From: UBA1447 sp964627535
Lineage (GTDB): Bacteria; Bacillota; Clostridia; Oscillospirales; Acutalibacteraceae
NCBI GenBank assembly: GCA_964627535.1
Contig: CAZVJW010000014.1
Location: forward strand, 1 to 64,000
Reading direction: 5' to 3'
DNA: 64,000 nucleotides
Shown: piece by piece, positions 1 to 9,263 of the stretch
How positions within the stretch are numbered: the first letter of the stretch is position 1
Layout: every line of letters starts with the position of its first letter
The notes under the pieces: model-generated
The model's input: the letters and a program-made list of their open reading frames with translations, nothing else
Told to the model about the DNA's origin: nothing
The model's database searches: none
Made by a program: the position numbers and the translations under genes

Positions 1-71
1 GAAGCTTATTTCCGTTTTACCGCCCAGAAGTGGAATTTAACTTTGCAATTTACTATCAAATGTAAACAATT

Positions 72-103
72 CAGCGGCCGGCAGAAAATACTGCTGACCG
101 CCG
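72..103 (-). terminator. Probable terminator of rpsT
   Basis: An imperfect inverted repeat (about 10 of 13 stem positions pair, with an AAAATA loop) lies 27 bases past the rpsT stop on the minus strand. No strong T-run follows, so the call is moderate. Confidence 0.45.
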
Positions 104-129
104 GACGATGAAATTCAATGAAAAATGAC

Positions 130-387
130 TTATGCTTCCTTAATGAGCTTTGCGAGAGCTGACTTCTTGCGGGCTGCGTTGTTCTTATGAATAAGACCTT
201 TTGCGGCCGCTTGGTCAACCTTTTTAACGGCTGCCTTAACAACCGCGTCTTTATCCGCGGTGTTGTCCGCTGCGGCTGTATGAGCCTTTTTGAGTGCTGT
301 TTTAAGTGCGGTATTTTGCGACTTGTTGGCATGAGCCTTGGTTTTGTTAACAAGTACGCGTTTTTTTGCTGATTTAATGTTCGGCAT
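130..387 (-). CDS. rpsT: 30S ribosomal protein S20
   Basis: This encodes the 85-residue ribosomal protein S20, which binds 16S rRNA early in small-subunit assembly. The protein opens MPNIKSAKKRVLVNKTKAHA, the typical basic N-terminus of S20, and continues with alanine- and lysine-rich helices; the length is normal for the family. The ATG is preceded by a near-perfect AAAGGAGGTG ribosome binding site at proper spacing. It is a single-gene unit with its own promoter just upstream. In many Firmicutes rpsT lies close to lepA; here two accessory genes separate them and rpsT points away from lepA. Confidence 0.97.
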   Translation of the reverse strand: MPNIKSAKKRVLVNKTKAHANKSQNTALKTALKKAHTAAADNTADKDAVVKAAVKKVDQAAAKGLIHKNNAARKKSALAKLIKEA

Positions 388-417
388 GGTGACACCTCCT
401 TTATTACACAGGTGATT

Positions 418-446
418 ATATTAGCACAAACTATTTTAAATTGCAA
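418..446 (-). promoter_or_regulatory. Probable sigma-A promoter of rpsT
   Basis: On the minus strand TTGCAA (441-446) and TAATAT (418-423) are separated by 17 bases, and a TG one base upstream of the -10 makes it an extended -10. It lies about 30 bases upstream of the rpsT start. Confidence 0.6.
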
Positions 447-655
447 GAAAATTTTTACATAAACCGGAATATTTTGAGATTTTTTGAGATGAGATTTACA
501 GCAAGTAAAATTTATCGAAAAACAATGATTGCGTTTAGCAAACTTATATAGTCTTCATCAATTATTTGTATGGATTGCTTTCTTCCATATCAATTCTCAT
601 AGCAGTTGTTTTTAACAACAAAGATTAAAATGAAAATTATATGACTGTAAAAGGA
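447..655. other. AT-rich divergent intergenic stretch, no gene seen
   Basis: This stretch separates the rpsT promoter from the promoter of the LRR gene. It is strongly AT-rich, and I see no convincing reading frame, hairpin or repeat in it. Confidence 0.5.
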
Positions 656-684
656 TTGACACTGCTTTAAAAGTAACCTATAAT
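656..684 (+). promoter_or_regulatory. Consensus sigma-A promoter of the giant LRR gene
   Basis: TTGACA (656-661) and TATAAT (679-684) are exact consensus hexamers with 17-base spacing. The inferred transcript starts about 50 bases before the start codon at 744, so the LRR gene is probably well expressed. Confidence 0.8.
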
Positions 685-743
685 TTAGAAAAGCTTATAT
701 CATTGTGGAAATATTATATAACAATATAGAGGAGAAAACTATT

Positions 744-3700
744 ATGAAGACTGTGCTTAAAAGATTCCTGTCAATTATCCTTGCGTTAATTATCGTATTA
801 GGTTCAATGCCCATTGAAAGTATTTCGGGGCTTGATTTCCATCTGCCAAAATGGTTAAGCTTGGATTGTTTCAATATGAATGCCGGAGCAGAATCAAACG
901 AAGAAGCGGCATCCGAAGAACTGACTGCGGCTAAAGCTGAAGTAAAAGCAGAGGCAGACGAAGCGTTTTATCTCGGTAAATACATTGCGGATATTTTTCT
1001 TGATTCTGATGGTTCCGGTAACGGTGGCTCACCTCCATACAAATCAATTCAGTTTTATACTGATGAATACGAAGGTCCATCAAGGATACTTGTAAGTTTA
1101 CTTCAGGAAAATTCCACTTTCATGGGGGGCGTCACAGCTTGGGAAATTTTGACCTTTTCTCCCGAAAATATGGTTGAAGGTATGCTGGATGCAAAAGGTT
1201 ATTACGAAGTTGCATTGTTCAGCGCATTAAAATCTGTTACGGAGAGCGATAATTTTATTGACACATTGAATGATTTAAAAGCAAAAGACTGTTTTAGCAT
1301 GGTAGAATCGTATACCAAATTCCTTCAAGAAAACTACAACATAGATTTTGAAGTGTTTTGCAGTCAAAATAATTATGATGAAGAATATAAGAGTATTCTT
1401 AGAAATACATCGCAAGAGTGGTTGAATAGCCAGCCCTATTCAAACATTAATTCAATTGCGTCTGTCGCAGAGGATTTAATTGATATTGCTTCTGATTTTA
1501 ATGAGTATACCGAAAAACTGTTGTCATACATTCAAATGTCCCAATTAACTGATGAACTGAAAGCCGTTATCAATGACATGTATGTCAGGTGCCCTGCGGG
1601 CAACATGAAAGACGCGCTGCACGAGGCAAAAACAGTTTGCGAAAGCGCATTCGGCGCCGCGTTGGTTTCATTTGCCGAAGGTGCATTTATTGTTACTGAG
1701 GAAATATTCAGCAATCTTGTCGGCACAATGTGGGATGCCGTTATTACCGGGCTTGGCTCATTCGCTACCGGCTTGTTAATCGGGCAGGCAATCGGGAAAT
1801 CCCTGTCGAATTTAGTGTTTTCCACCGATGCAACAATCGAGCAATATTATACAATGCGGGCACAGACGCAACTTGAAGATTTGATGATTGAATCGGTAAA
1901 AGGTCTTGGAGCCAATTATAAAAGCGTTCAAACGGAGTTTGCTGCTAATACTTACCTAAACTCTATTGATGTTATGTTCTCCCTTTATGATTTAAGCTGT
2001 GACTATGCAATTGAATTCAGCAGAATTGTATTTGAAACAGGGTTGTTAAACAAAATTAAAGTCCTGTTTTACGAATCGGAAACACATACACAATTCAAAG
2101 AAGTTGTTGAAAATGTAAAAAAACTATTAAATGAAGCACATGAAGACTTAAAATTCGTATCGTGGATATACGAGCTGGAAGTTGATTATCCGGATTTGTT
2201 CAATGCGATTATGGCTAATCACGGTTTACCTATTCTAATAGAGAATGTAACTTTTTCCTCGCATAGCATTGACATAACCGCCGGTCAATCCATTATAGTG
2301 AGTTATTCTGTTTCTCCATATAACACAACGCAGGATAAAATGTATTATTTTAGCTATAACAATGAGGTCGCAACAGTTACTTCTGAGCTCGGTATTATAA
2401 CCGGGGTAGGTCCCGGGACGGCGACAATCAAGATATATTCGAATGGCAATTCAAGTGTTTATGATACTTTGACTGTAAATGTTACTGCTTTCGAAGGTTA
2501 TACAGGGACAAGCGGTTTGTACAGCTATACCGTTGTGAATAACAAAGCGAAAATTATCAGTTGTTCCTCAACGGCGAGCGGATATATGACCATCCCTTCA
2601 GTTTTGGGCGGATACAGTGTTGACGAAATCGGAGCGTCGGCTTTTTCGGGATGTACGTCGGTTACAGGTATAGTAATACCAAACAGCGTTACTGCAATCG
2701 GTGATATGGCGTTTAATAATTGTACGGGGATTACAAGCCTGACGATTGGAAAGAATGTTTATTCGATAGGAAAAGAAGTGTTTTATTATTGCACATCTTT
2801 GACTTCCATCAATTTTAATGCAAAACAGGCGATAGTAGGAACTGATGTTTTCTATTATGCGGGAAGAAGTTCTACCGGGATAAATGTTGAATTTGGCAGC
2901 AGTGTATTAGGGATTCCAAATAATTTGTTTTATGTTTCAGGTGCATATTATTCCCCAAAGGTTATCAGTATTACAATCCCGGACAGTGTAACGTATATAG
3001 GCAGTTATGCATTTTATGGTTGTGTTGGGATGACAAGTATAATAATCCCGAACAGCGTAATGATTATCGGGGATAATGCTTTTTTTGGATGTGGATTAAC
3101 AAGCGTTACAATACCTAATAGTGTGTTAAGTATTGGTAGTTCTGCGTTTTCTAACTGCATACACTTAACAAGCATCAGTATCTCAGACAGTGTAACGAGC
3201 ATAGGAGTGGCAACATTTTCCGGTTGTAGCGGTCTGACAAGTATTACTATCCCGGAAAGAGTGACAACTATCGGAGATTACGCATTTTCCAACTGCGCAG
3301 GTTTAACAAGCATCACTATTCCTGAAAGCGTGACAAGTATCGGGGATTTGGCGTTTAATTATTGCTCAAATTTAACTTCCATCAATTTTAATGCAAAACA
3401 GGCAACAGTAGGAACTGATGTTTTCTATTATGCGGGAAGAAGTTCTACCGGGATCAATGTTGAATTTGGCAGAAGTGTTTTAGGGATTCCAGATAATTTA
3501 TTTGATGTTTCAATCTTAAATTATATTCCAAAGGTTATTGGTATTACAATCTCTAATAGTGTAGTGACCATTGGTGATTATGCGTTTTCCCACTGCACAT
3601 TATTAACAAGCGTAATAATAGGAACTGGCGTGTCGAGCATTGGGAGGTGTACATTTTCCGGTTGCACAGGTTTGACAAGTTTTACCATTCCGAACAGTGT

Positions 3701-6700
3701 GACAAGTATCGGGGATTATGCGTTTTGTGGTTGCACAGGTTTGACAAGTTTTACCATCCCGGAAAACGTAACGAGTATTGGGGAAGCCGCGTTTGATATT
3801 TGCACAAAACTTAATACAGTGAATTTTAATGCGACAAACTGTCAGACAATTAATTCATTTGCTTTTTCCTGGTGCAGCGCATTAAACTCAATCAATATCG
3901 GAGCTAATGTGATAAAAATACCCAGTTGTGCATTTAAAAATTGTACGGGAATAACAAGTATTACAATCCCCGAAAGCGTGACGAACATTGAGTATGCAGC
4001 GTTTTCCGGTTGCACAGGCTTAACAACTGTAACAATAGGAACCGGCGTGTCGAGCATTGGGCGTAATTCGTTTTCCGGTTGCACTAGTCTGACAAGTATT
4101 ACCATTCCGCAAAGCGTGACGAGCATCGGTTATGAGGCGTTTAAAGGCTGCACAAATCTTAGCACATTGAATTTCAACGCGACAAACTGTAGAATAATGG
4201 ATCCATTTATTTTTTCCGATTGCAGTTCATTAATTTCGATAAACATTGGGGCCAATGTAAGTAATATACCTTCGAATGCGTTTGCAGGCTTCACCGGAGG
4301 TATAAACATGACCATCCCAGACAGCGTGATTAGTATCGGAGGGCAAGCATTCAAAGGTTGCACAGGCTTAAAAAGTATCACCATCCCGGATAGCGTAACA
4401 AGTATCGGGGATTATGCTTTTTCTGACTGCACTGGCTTAACAAGCATGACCATCCCTACCAGCGTGACGAGCATTGAAAATTATACATTTTCCGCTTGCA
4501 CGGGTTTAACAAACGTAATCATCCCAAACAGTATAACGAGCATAGGGATTCACGCATTTGCAGGCTGCTCTGATTTGATGAGCGTCACTATCCCGGCGAA
4601 TTTGACAAGCATTGGCGACTATGCTTTTTCCGATTGCACAAAGTTAAATACTTTGAATTTTAACGCGATAAACTGCCTAACAATGGGCTCTTCACATTCG
4701 GTTTTTTTAGGTTGCAGCGCTTTAAGTTCAATCAATATTGGAGCTAATGTTATAAATATCCCTGATTGTGCGTTTTCCGATTGTACCGGTCTTACAAGTA
4801 TTACAATCCCGGACAGCGTGACGAGCATTGGGGGTGGTGCATTTTCCGGTTGCACGAAACTAAATACTTTAAATTTTAATGCGACAAACTGTCAAACAAC
4901 GAGCTCCCCTTTTTTGGGATGCAGCGCGTTAAGTTCAATCAATATTGGAGCTAATGTTATAAATATCCCTGATTATGCATTTTACGATTGTACCGGTCTG
5001 ACAAGTATTATCATCCCTACCAGCGTGACGAGCATTGGGAATGATACATTTTCCTATTGCACAGGTCTGACGAGCATAACCATCCCTGACAGCGTGACGA
5101 GCATCGGGGATTCGGCGTTTTATAACTGCACCGGCCTGACGAGCGTAACCATCCCGAACAGTGTGACGAGCATTGGGCGTTATGCATTTTCCGGTTGCAC
5201 CAGTCTATCAAGCTTTATTATCCCAGAAAGTGTGACGAGTATAAATGATTATGCGTTTAAAAATTGCACAAATTTGAGTACATTGAATTACAATGCGATA
5301 AACTGTCAGGCAATGAATCCAAATTATCCGGTTTTTTCCAGTTGCAGCGCATTAAATTCAATTAACATTGGGGATAATGTGATAAATTTACCCGCATGTG
5401 CATTTAAAAATTGTACGGCAATAACAAGTATTACCATCCCCGAAAGCGTGACGAGTATAGGGGGTTATGCGTTTTCCAGTTGTACCGGTTTGACGAGCAT
5501 CACAATCCCGGAAAGCGTGACAAGCATAGGGAGTTCAGCATTATCTAACTGTACAAAGCTGAACACTTTAAATTTCAACGCGACAAACTGTCAAACAGTA
5601 GATATATCACCTTTTTCCGGTTGCAGCGCATTAGGTTCAATTAATATTGGAGCTAATGTGATGAACATACCCCAACATGTATTTGAAAATTGCACAGGAT
5701 TAACAAATATTACCATCCCCGAAAGCGTGTCGAGTATTTGGCATGATGCGTTTTCCGGTTGCACAGGCTTAACAGCTGTAACAATAGGAACCGGCGTGAC
5801 GACTATAGGGAGTTATGCGTTTTCCGGTTGTACCGGTTTGACGAGCATCACAATCCCGGAAAGCGTGACAAGCATAGGGAGTTCAACATTTTCTAACTGT
5901 ACAAAGCTGAACACTTTGAATTTTAATGCGATAAACTGTCAAACCATGGGTACATCATCTTCTCCAGTTCTTTCTGGGTGCAGCGCATTAAATTCAATTA
6001 ACATTGGGGATAATGTGATAAATTTACCCGCATATGCATTTAAAAATTGCACGGTAATAACAAGTATTACCATCCCCGAAAGCGTATCGAGTATTGGGAG
6101 TGGAGTGTTTTCCGGATGTACAAATCTGAACACTGTGAATTTCAATGCAACAAACTGTCAGTCAATGAGTTCATCTACTTTCTCCGTCTGCAGCGCATTA
6201 AGTTCAATCAATATCGGAGCTAATGTGGTAAGAATACCCAATGGTGCATTTAAAGATTGCACAGGAATAACAAGAATTATTATCCCAGCCAGCGTGACGA
6301 GTATAGGAAGTTCTGTGTTTTCCGGTTGTACCGGCTTGACGAGCATCACCATTCCGGAAAGCGTGACAGGCATAGGGAGTTTAGCATTTTCTAACTGTAC
6401 AAAGCTGAACACTTTGAATTTTAATGCGATAAACTGTCAAACCATGGGTACATCATCTTCTCCAGTTCTTTCTGGGTGCAGCGCATTAAATTCAATTAAC
6501 ATTGGGGATAATGTGATAAATTTACCCGCATATGCATTTAAAAATTGCACGGTAATAACAAGTATTACCATCCCCGAAAGCGTATCGAGTATTGGGAGTG
6601 GAGTGTTTTCCGGATGTACAAATCTGAACACTGTGAATTTCAATGCAACAAACTGTCAGTCAATGAGTTCATCTACTTTTTCCGTCTGCAGCGCATTAAG

Positions 6701-7448
6701 TTCAATTAACATTGGTGATAATGTGATAAATTTACCCGCTTATGCATTTAAAAATTGCTCGGTAATAACAAGTATCATCATACCCAATAATGTAAAAAGT
6801 ATCGGATATGGTGCGTTTTCCGGTTGCACGTGGTTAACTAGCATAACCATACCAAACAGTGTGGCGAGCATCGAGGCTTGGGCATTTGAAGATTGTATCG
6901 CTTTAACAATATATTGCTTCAACAATTCGGTTGCCCAAACTTATGCCATAGAAAACTCAATCCCCTATGAACTTATCCGATTTTCACCGTCCTCTGGCGG
7001 ACAAGGCTGCAATATTAACTATGCAAACCACTATATAACGGGTTTGTCAGGCGGGATATCTTCGCTTGAAGGCTATTTCAATATCGAATCCGGATACGAA
7101 TTGCAGTATGTACCCACCCCTAACGGTTATGGCACCGGCACAGTTGTCAATATTATCAGCAATGCTAAAAGCGCAACGACAAACAACGTTATCGCCTCAT
7201 ACACGGTAGTCATCTACGGTGATGTCAACGGCGACAGCGTGGTGGACAATAATGATTCGGGCTGGATTGTCGACCTTTCGAATTATAAATATGCGGCTTT
7301 GGACCCTGCTGCTGATGCGGCTGTAATCAAGGCCGGCGATCTTTTTCATGACGGGGTTATTGATGAAAACGATGCCTGTGTCATAACCGATGTACAGGAC
7401 GGCGTTCGGACGATTGACCAAATTACGGGCGAAACTACGCAGGTTTAA
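744..7448 (+). CDS. Giant secreted BspA-type leucine-rich-repeat protein with Big_2 and dockerin-like domains
   Basis: This is a 2234-residue secreted protein, probably surface-associated and adhesive or scaffold-like. The ATG at 744 is chosen over a GTG at 705 because AGAGGAG lies just before it and the protein then opens with a Sec signal peptide (MKTVLKRF followed by a hydrophobic stretch to about residue 28). Residues 40-490 form a helical domain I do not recognise. Residues 500-585 look like a bacterial Ig-like Big_2 domain. Residues 590-2075 hold about 60 BspA/TpLRR-type repeats of roughly 23 residues built on the pattern LTSITIPxSVTSIGxxAFxGC. Residues 2159-2234 carry two EF-hand-like calcium loops (GDVNGDSVVDNND and DGVIDENDA) typical of type I dockerins. 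BspA proteins bind host or matrix ligands in known cases; a carbohydrate or cell-surface ligand here is inference. A recent internal duplication is annotated separately. Confidence 0.88.
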   Translation: MKTVLKRFLSIILALIIVLGSMPIESISGLDFHLPKWLSLDCFNMNAGAESNEEAASEELTAAKAEVKAEADEAFYLGKYIADIFLDSDGSGNGGSPPYKSIQFYTDEYEGPSRILVSLLQENSTFMGGVTAWEILTFSPENMVEGMLDAKGYYEVALFSALKSVTESDNFIDTLNDLKAKDCFSMVESYTKFLQENYNIDFEVFCSQNNYDEEYKSILRNTSQEWLNSQPYSNINSIASVAEDLIDIASDFNEYTEKLLSYIQMSQLTDELKAVINDMYVRCPAGNMKDALHEAKTVCESAFGAALVSFAEGAFIVTEEIFSNLVGTMWDAVITGLGSFATGLLIGQAIGKSLSNLVFSTDATIEQYYTMRAQTQLEDLMIESVKGLGANYKSVQTEFAANTYLNSIDVMFSLYDLSCDYAIEFSRIVFETGLLNKIKVLFYESETHTQFKEVVENVKKLLNEAHEDLKFVSWIYELEVDYPDLFNAIMANHGLPILIENVTFSSHSIDITAGQSIIVSYSVSPYNTTQDKMYYFSYNNEVATVTSELGIITGVGPGTATIKIYSNGNSSVYDTLTVNVTAFEGYTGTSGLYSYTVVNNKAKIISCSSTASGYMTIPSVLGGYSVDEIGASAFSGCTSVTGIVIPNSVTAIGDMAFNNCTGITSLTIGKNVYSIGKEVFYYCTSLTSINFNAKQAIVGTDVFYYAGRSSTGINVEFGSSVLGIPNNLFYVSGAYYSPKVISITIPDSVTYIGSYAFYGCVGMTSIIIPNSVMIIGDNAFFGCGLTSVTIPNSVLSIGSSAFSNCIHLTSISISDSVTSIGVATFSGCSGLTSITIPERVTTIGDYAFSNCAGLTSITIPESVTSIGDLAFNYCSNLTSINFNAKQATVGTDVFYYAGRSSTGINVEFGRSVLGIPDNLFDVSILNYIPKVIGITISNSVVTIGDYAFSHCTLLTSVIIGTGVSSIGRCTFSGCTGLTSFTIPNSVTSIGDYAFCGCTGLTSFTIPENVTSIGEAAFDICTKLNTVNFNATNCQTINSFAFSWCSALNSINIGANVIKIPSCAFKNCTGITSITIPESVTNIEYAAFSGCTGLTTVTIGTGVSSIGRNSFSGCTSLTSITIPQSVTSIGYEAFKGCTNLSTLNFNATNCRIMDPFIFSDCSSLISINIGANVSNIPSNAFAGFTGGINMTIPDSVISIGGQAFKGCTGLKSITIPDSVTSIGDYAFSDCTGLTSMTIPTSVTSIENYTFSACTGLTNVIIPNSITSIGIHAFAGCSDLMSVTIPANLTSIGDYAFSDCTKLNTLNFNAINCLTMGSSHSVFLGCSALSSINIGANVINIPDCAFSDCTGLTSITIPDSVTSIGGGAFSGCTKLNTLNFNATNCQTTSSPFLGCSALSSINIGANVINIPDYAFYDCTGLTSIIIPTSVTSIGNDTFSYCTGLTSITIPDSVTSIGDSAFYNCTGLTSVTIPNSVTSIGRYAFSGCTSLSSFIIPESVTSINDYAFKNCTNLSTLNYNAINCQAMNPNYPVFSSCSALNSINIGDNVINLPACAFKNCTAITSITIPESVTSIGGYAFSSCTGLTSITIPESVTSIGSSALSNCTKLNTLNFNATNCQTVDISPFSGCSALGSINIGANVMNIPQHVFENCTGLTNITIPESVSSIWHDAFSGCTGLTAVTIGTGVTTIGSYAFSGCTGLTSITIPESVTSIGSSTFSNCTKLNTLNFNAINCQTMGTSSSPVLSGCSALNSINIGDNVINLPAYAFKNCTVITSITIPESVSSIGSGVFSGCTNLNTVNFNATNCQSMSSSTFSVCSALSSINIGANVVRIPNGAFKDCTGITRIIIPASVTSIGSSVFSGCTGLTSITIPESVTGIGSLAFSNCTKLNTLNFNAINCQTMGTSSSPVLSGCSALNSINIGDNVINLPAYAFKNCTVITSITIPESVSSIGSGVFSGCTNLNTVNFNATNCQSMSSSTFSVCSALSSINIGDNVINLPAYAFKNCSVITSIIIPNNVKSIGYGAFSGCTWLTSITIPNSVASIEAWAFEDCIALTIYCFNNSVAQTYAIENSIPYELIRFSPSSGGQGCNINYANHYITGLSGGISSLEGYFNIESGYELQYVPTPNGYGTGTVVNIISNAKSATTNNVIASYTVVIYGDVNGDSVVDNNDSGWIVDLSNYKYAALDPAADAAVIKAGDLFHDGVIDENDACVITDVQDGVRTIDQITGETTQV
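5887..6700 (+). repeat. Recent 498-bp tandem duplication inside the LRR gene
   Basis: Bases about 5887-6202 recur at about 6385-6700, an offset of 498 bases (166 codons), with only one clear difference (CTTTCTCC versus CTTTTTCC) over roughly 316 bases. The frame is preserved, so it adds about seven LRR units. The other repeats in the gene are far more diverged, so this copy is young. Confidence 0.85.
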
Positions 7449-7542
7449 AGAGAAAAACAGGATCATTGCCTATTTGTTTAAGTCTTTATATCGTCGACAA
7501 ATTGTGCGATTTATCCGGGAGACATTGTTACATCAAAAATTT

Positions 7543-7580
7543 CGGGCTGTTTAAACTATGCATGTAGTTTAAACAGCCCG
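7543..7580. terminator. Perfect 15-bp palindrome downstream of the LRR gene
   Basis: CGGGCTGTTTAAACT and its exact reverse complement flank an 8-base loop, 94 bases after the LRR stop. It probably terminates transcription of that gene. No clear T-run follows, so a different role for the hairpin is possible. Confidence 0.6.
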
Positions 7581-7661
7581 GTTGGTTATCTAAGAAATTT
7601 GTGTCTGCTTGTGTTATCCGATTCTCATCTTTTGAATGATTTTTTCTGCAATGCCATTTAA

Positions 7662-7761
7662 TACTAATTCACGATTAAAAACCTCTAAAAAATCAAGCAA
7701 AAGCTTTGATTTATGAGGTTTTGTGCGGAATTTTTAGTTAGGTTTTTATGAGCAATTAGTA
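7662..7761. mobile_element. MITE-like element, copy A
   Basis: This 100-bp non-coding element starts TACTAATTCACG and ends CAATTAGTA, and is flanked by TA. Its interior (AATCAAGCAAAAGCTTTGAT) recurs in the copies at 36200 and 38915. It lacks the nested palindrome that those two copies carry. See the MITE finding for the whole family. Confidence 0.75.
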
Positions 7762-7769
7762 TAAACTGC

Positions 7770-8030
7770 TCATGGCGAAGAATTGTTTTATCACAGTAAG
7801 GCAAACACCGGGGCTTCAAACCGTCTGCGGTTCACGCCAAACCCCGTGTGTAGTGAACACCCTCTGTGGTGTTCTAAAAGCCAATGACAGTTGGCGGCCG
7901 AATTCAAAATAACCGCTCTTGTCTTTTTTGAGCACCACAGTACATTCGCTGTTTTGGCTACTGAAAGCCCGGTGGTGTTCGCTGCCAACATTCCGGTTCG
8001 ATCCGCTCCGACTCTACAGCTGCCCTAAAG
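7770..8030. other. Intergenic stretch with hairpins, no supported gene
   Basis: This stretch lies between MITE copy A and the epimerase gene. It contains a hairpin GAACACC-ctctgt-GGTGTTC near 7855-7875 and several related GTGTTC/GAACAC words. A 66-codon minus-strand frame (7791-7991) is open but lacks a ribosome binding site and any protein I recognise. I read the region as structured repeat or decayed DNA rather than a gene. Confidence 0.4.
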
Positions 8031-8900
8031 TTACCCTTCGAATACACCCTTGATAAACGCCAATGACTCCTTCGCGTCTCTGTCAAGGCTTGCCGTATCC
8101 GTGTTTTTTTCAAGTTCGCGCCAGATTTTTATATCGGAGCCGACGGTTCCGCCTCTGCGTACGAATGGCTCCATAACAACATCACCGTCGAAATTTATCT
8201 CTTTAAGTGCGCCACCGATTTCCGGCCATGGCAGCCTTCCTTTCCCGGGTACGCGGCGGTTAGCCTCGCCGATATGAAAATGCCCAAGCCTGCCGCCGGC
8301 TGTCCGTATCGCCCCGCCGAAGCTGTCCTCCTCAATATTCATGTGAAAGGTATCCAGCGTAAGCTTCACATTGTCCGCACCGACTTCGTCAATGAAGCGC
8401 GCGCCTTCTTCGGCGGTGTTGAGAAGATATCCCTCAAAACGGTTCAGCACTTCAAGGTAAATATTTATTCCACAGGCTTTTGCCATAAACGCCAGTTTGC
8501 GGATATTTTCAATACTGCGCGCACGGTCTCCGGCTTTATCGACAGGTTTTGTGTAATTTACCGGCCAGTAAGAATAGATGCCGCCGCCGACTTTACGTAC
8601 ACCGATAATTTCAAGGTTTTTGAAAAGCGCGGTGTAGAATTTCATGCCCTCCCGCACCACGGAAGTGTCGGCTGAGGCCATGTTGTGCCGCGCGCTCGGT
8701 CCGTGGCCACCGGTTAGGGTTATGCCGTGTTCGGCGGCGCAGGCTTTTAATTCATCAAGTTTCGGCTTGCTATATTCCGGGATAGGTGTGCAGGCAATTT
8801 CAAGGATATCAAAACCGAGTTCCGAAACCTTTTTTATGTACGGTATGTAGTCCGCGCTCCACTCATCTTCCCAGTAAGCATAATATATCCCGTATTTCAT
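8031..8900 (-). CDS. D-psicose (D-allulose) 3-epimerase / D-tagatose 3-epimerase family protein
   Basis: This encodes a 289-residue cytoplasmic TIM-barrel ketose 3-epimerase, which interconverts sugars such as D-fructose and D-allulose using a divalent metal. It opens MKYGIYYAYWEDEW, as in clostridial allulose epimerases. With this start the four metal and catalytic residues fall at E150 (LEVLNRFE), D183 (LDTFHMN), H209 (GHFHIGE) and E244 (MEPF), matching the numbering I recall for the Clostridium cellulolyticum enzyme. AAAGGAG sits just upstream. A start 27 bases further upstream is less likely because it lacks a ribosome binding site. The gene is alone on the minus strand with its own promoter. 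The exact sugar cannot be settled from sequence. Confidence 0.88.
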   Translation of the reverse strand: MKYGIYYAYWEDEWSADYIPYIKKVSELGFDILEIACTPIPEYSKPKLDELKACAAEHGITLTGGHGPSARHNMASADTSVVREGMKFYTALFKNLEIIGVRKVGGGIYSYWPVNYTKPVDKAGDRARSIENIRKLAFMAKACGINIYLEVLNRFEGYLLNTAEEGARFIDEVGADNVKLTLDTFHMNIEEDSFGGAIRTAGGRLGHFHIGEANRRVPGKGRLPWPEIGGALKEINFDGDVVMEPFVRRGGTVGSDIKIWRELEKNTDTASLDRDAKESLAFIKGVFEG

Positions 8901-8933
8901 AAGTTTCTCCTTTATCCCATGTTTCATGGTTCA

Positions 8934-8962
8934 AGTATAGCGTTGTTTTTGCGCTTATGCAA
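8934..8962 (-). promoter_or_regulatory. Probable sigma-A promoter of the epimerase gene
   Basis: On the minus strand TTGCAT (8957-8962) and TATACT (8934-8939) are 17 bases apart, about 34 bases upstream of the start codon. It diverges from the lepA promoter at 8982. Confidence 0.55.
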
Positions 8963-8981
8963 GCGGCGGTTCCGCTTTTCC

Positions 8982-9010
8982 TTGACTCGAATATAAAATT
9001 AATCTATAAT
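8982..9010 (+). promoter_or_regulatory. Probable sigma-A promoter of lepA
   Basis: TTGACT (8982-8987) and TATAAT (9005-9010) have 17-base spacing. The transcript would start near 9017 and carry a leader of about 245 bases made almost entirely of the composite repeat. Confidence 0.65.
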
Positions 9011-9017
9011 ACTACAG

Positions 9018-9240
9018 GAATAAAAACTGAGAAGAAATTGATGAAAAGTAGGGAAGAAGTGGAGAAGAAGTTGGAGAATCAAAGAAACGGTTAGGCCGAG
9101 ACTCGTTACTGTGCCAAACCCCACCATCTTTCCGCGCCAAAGGCTTACTTCTCAACTCTTCCCGTGACGAAGTCACTCTTCTCGCGGCAAAGCCGCACTT
9201 CTCTATTGCTGACAGCCACCGACCACTGTCAACTGCCCCT
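9018..9240. repeat. Composite intergenic repeat in the lepA leader
   Basis: From left to right this holds a purine-rich GAGAAGAAGT-type array (9018-9068), a decayed hairpin around GCGCCAAAGGC, the triloop hairpins GTGAC-gaa-GTCAC (9163-9175) and GCGGC-aaa-GCCGC (9184-9196) embedded in ACTTCTC words, and CCACTGT-type heptamers to 9240. The same architecture recurs near 13.9 kb, 29.2 kb and 32.2 kb. Confidence 0.7.
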
Positions 9241-9263
9241 ATCACTATCAAGAGGTGAATAAA

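Noticed and set aside
6..446. Open frame of 146 codons antisense-overlapping the rpsT gene region
   Set aside because: It covers rpsT on the same strand in another frame, has no ribosome binding site and gives a low-complexity basic protein.
3014..6925. Many minus-strand frames of 60-100 codons inside the LRR gene
   Set aside because: They repeat with the LRR period and are shadows of the repeated coding sequence; none has a start signal.
7791..7991. 66-codon minus-strand frame between MITE copy A and the epimerase
   Set aside because: No ribosome binding site, no recognised protein, and it lies over hairpin-rich intergenic DNA.
7990..8020. TTCGATCC resembling a tRNA T-loop
   Set aside because: No acceptor stem, anticodon arm or D arm could be found at the right distances.
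9018..9240. Riboswitch or T-box in the lepA leader
   Set aside because: The hairpins match intergenic repeats elsewhere, and no conserved riboswitch or T-box sequence is present.
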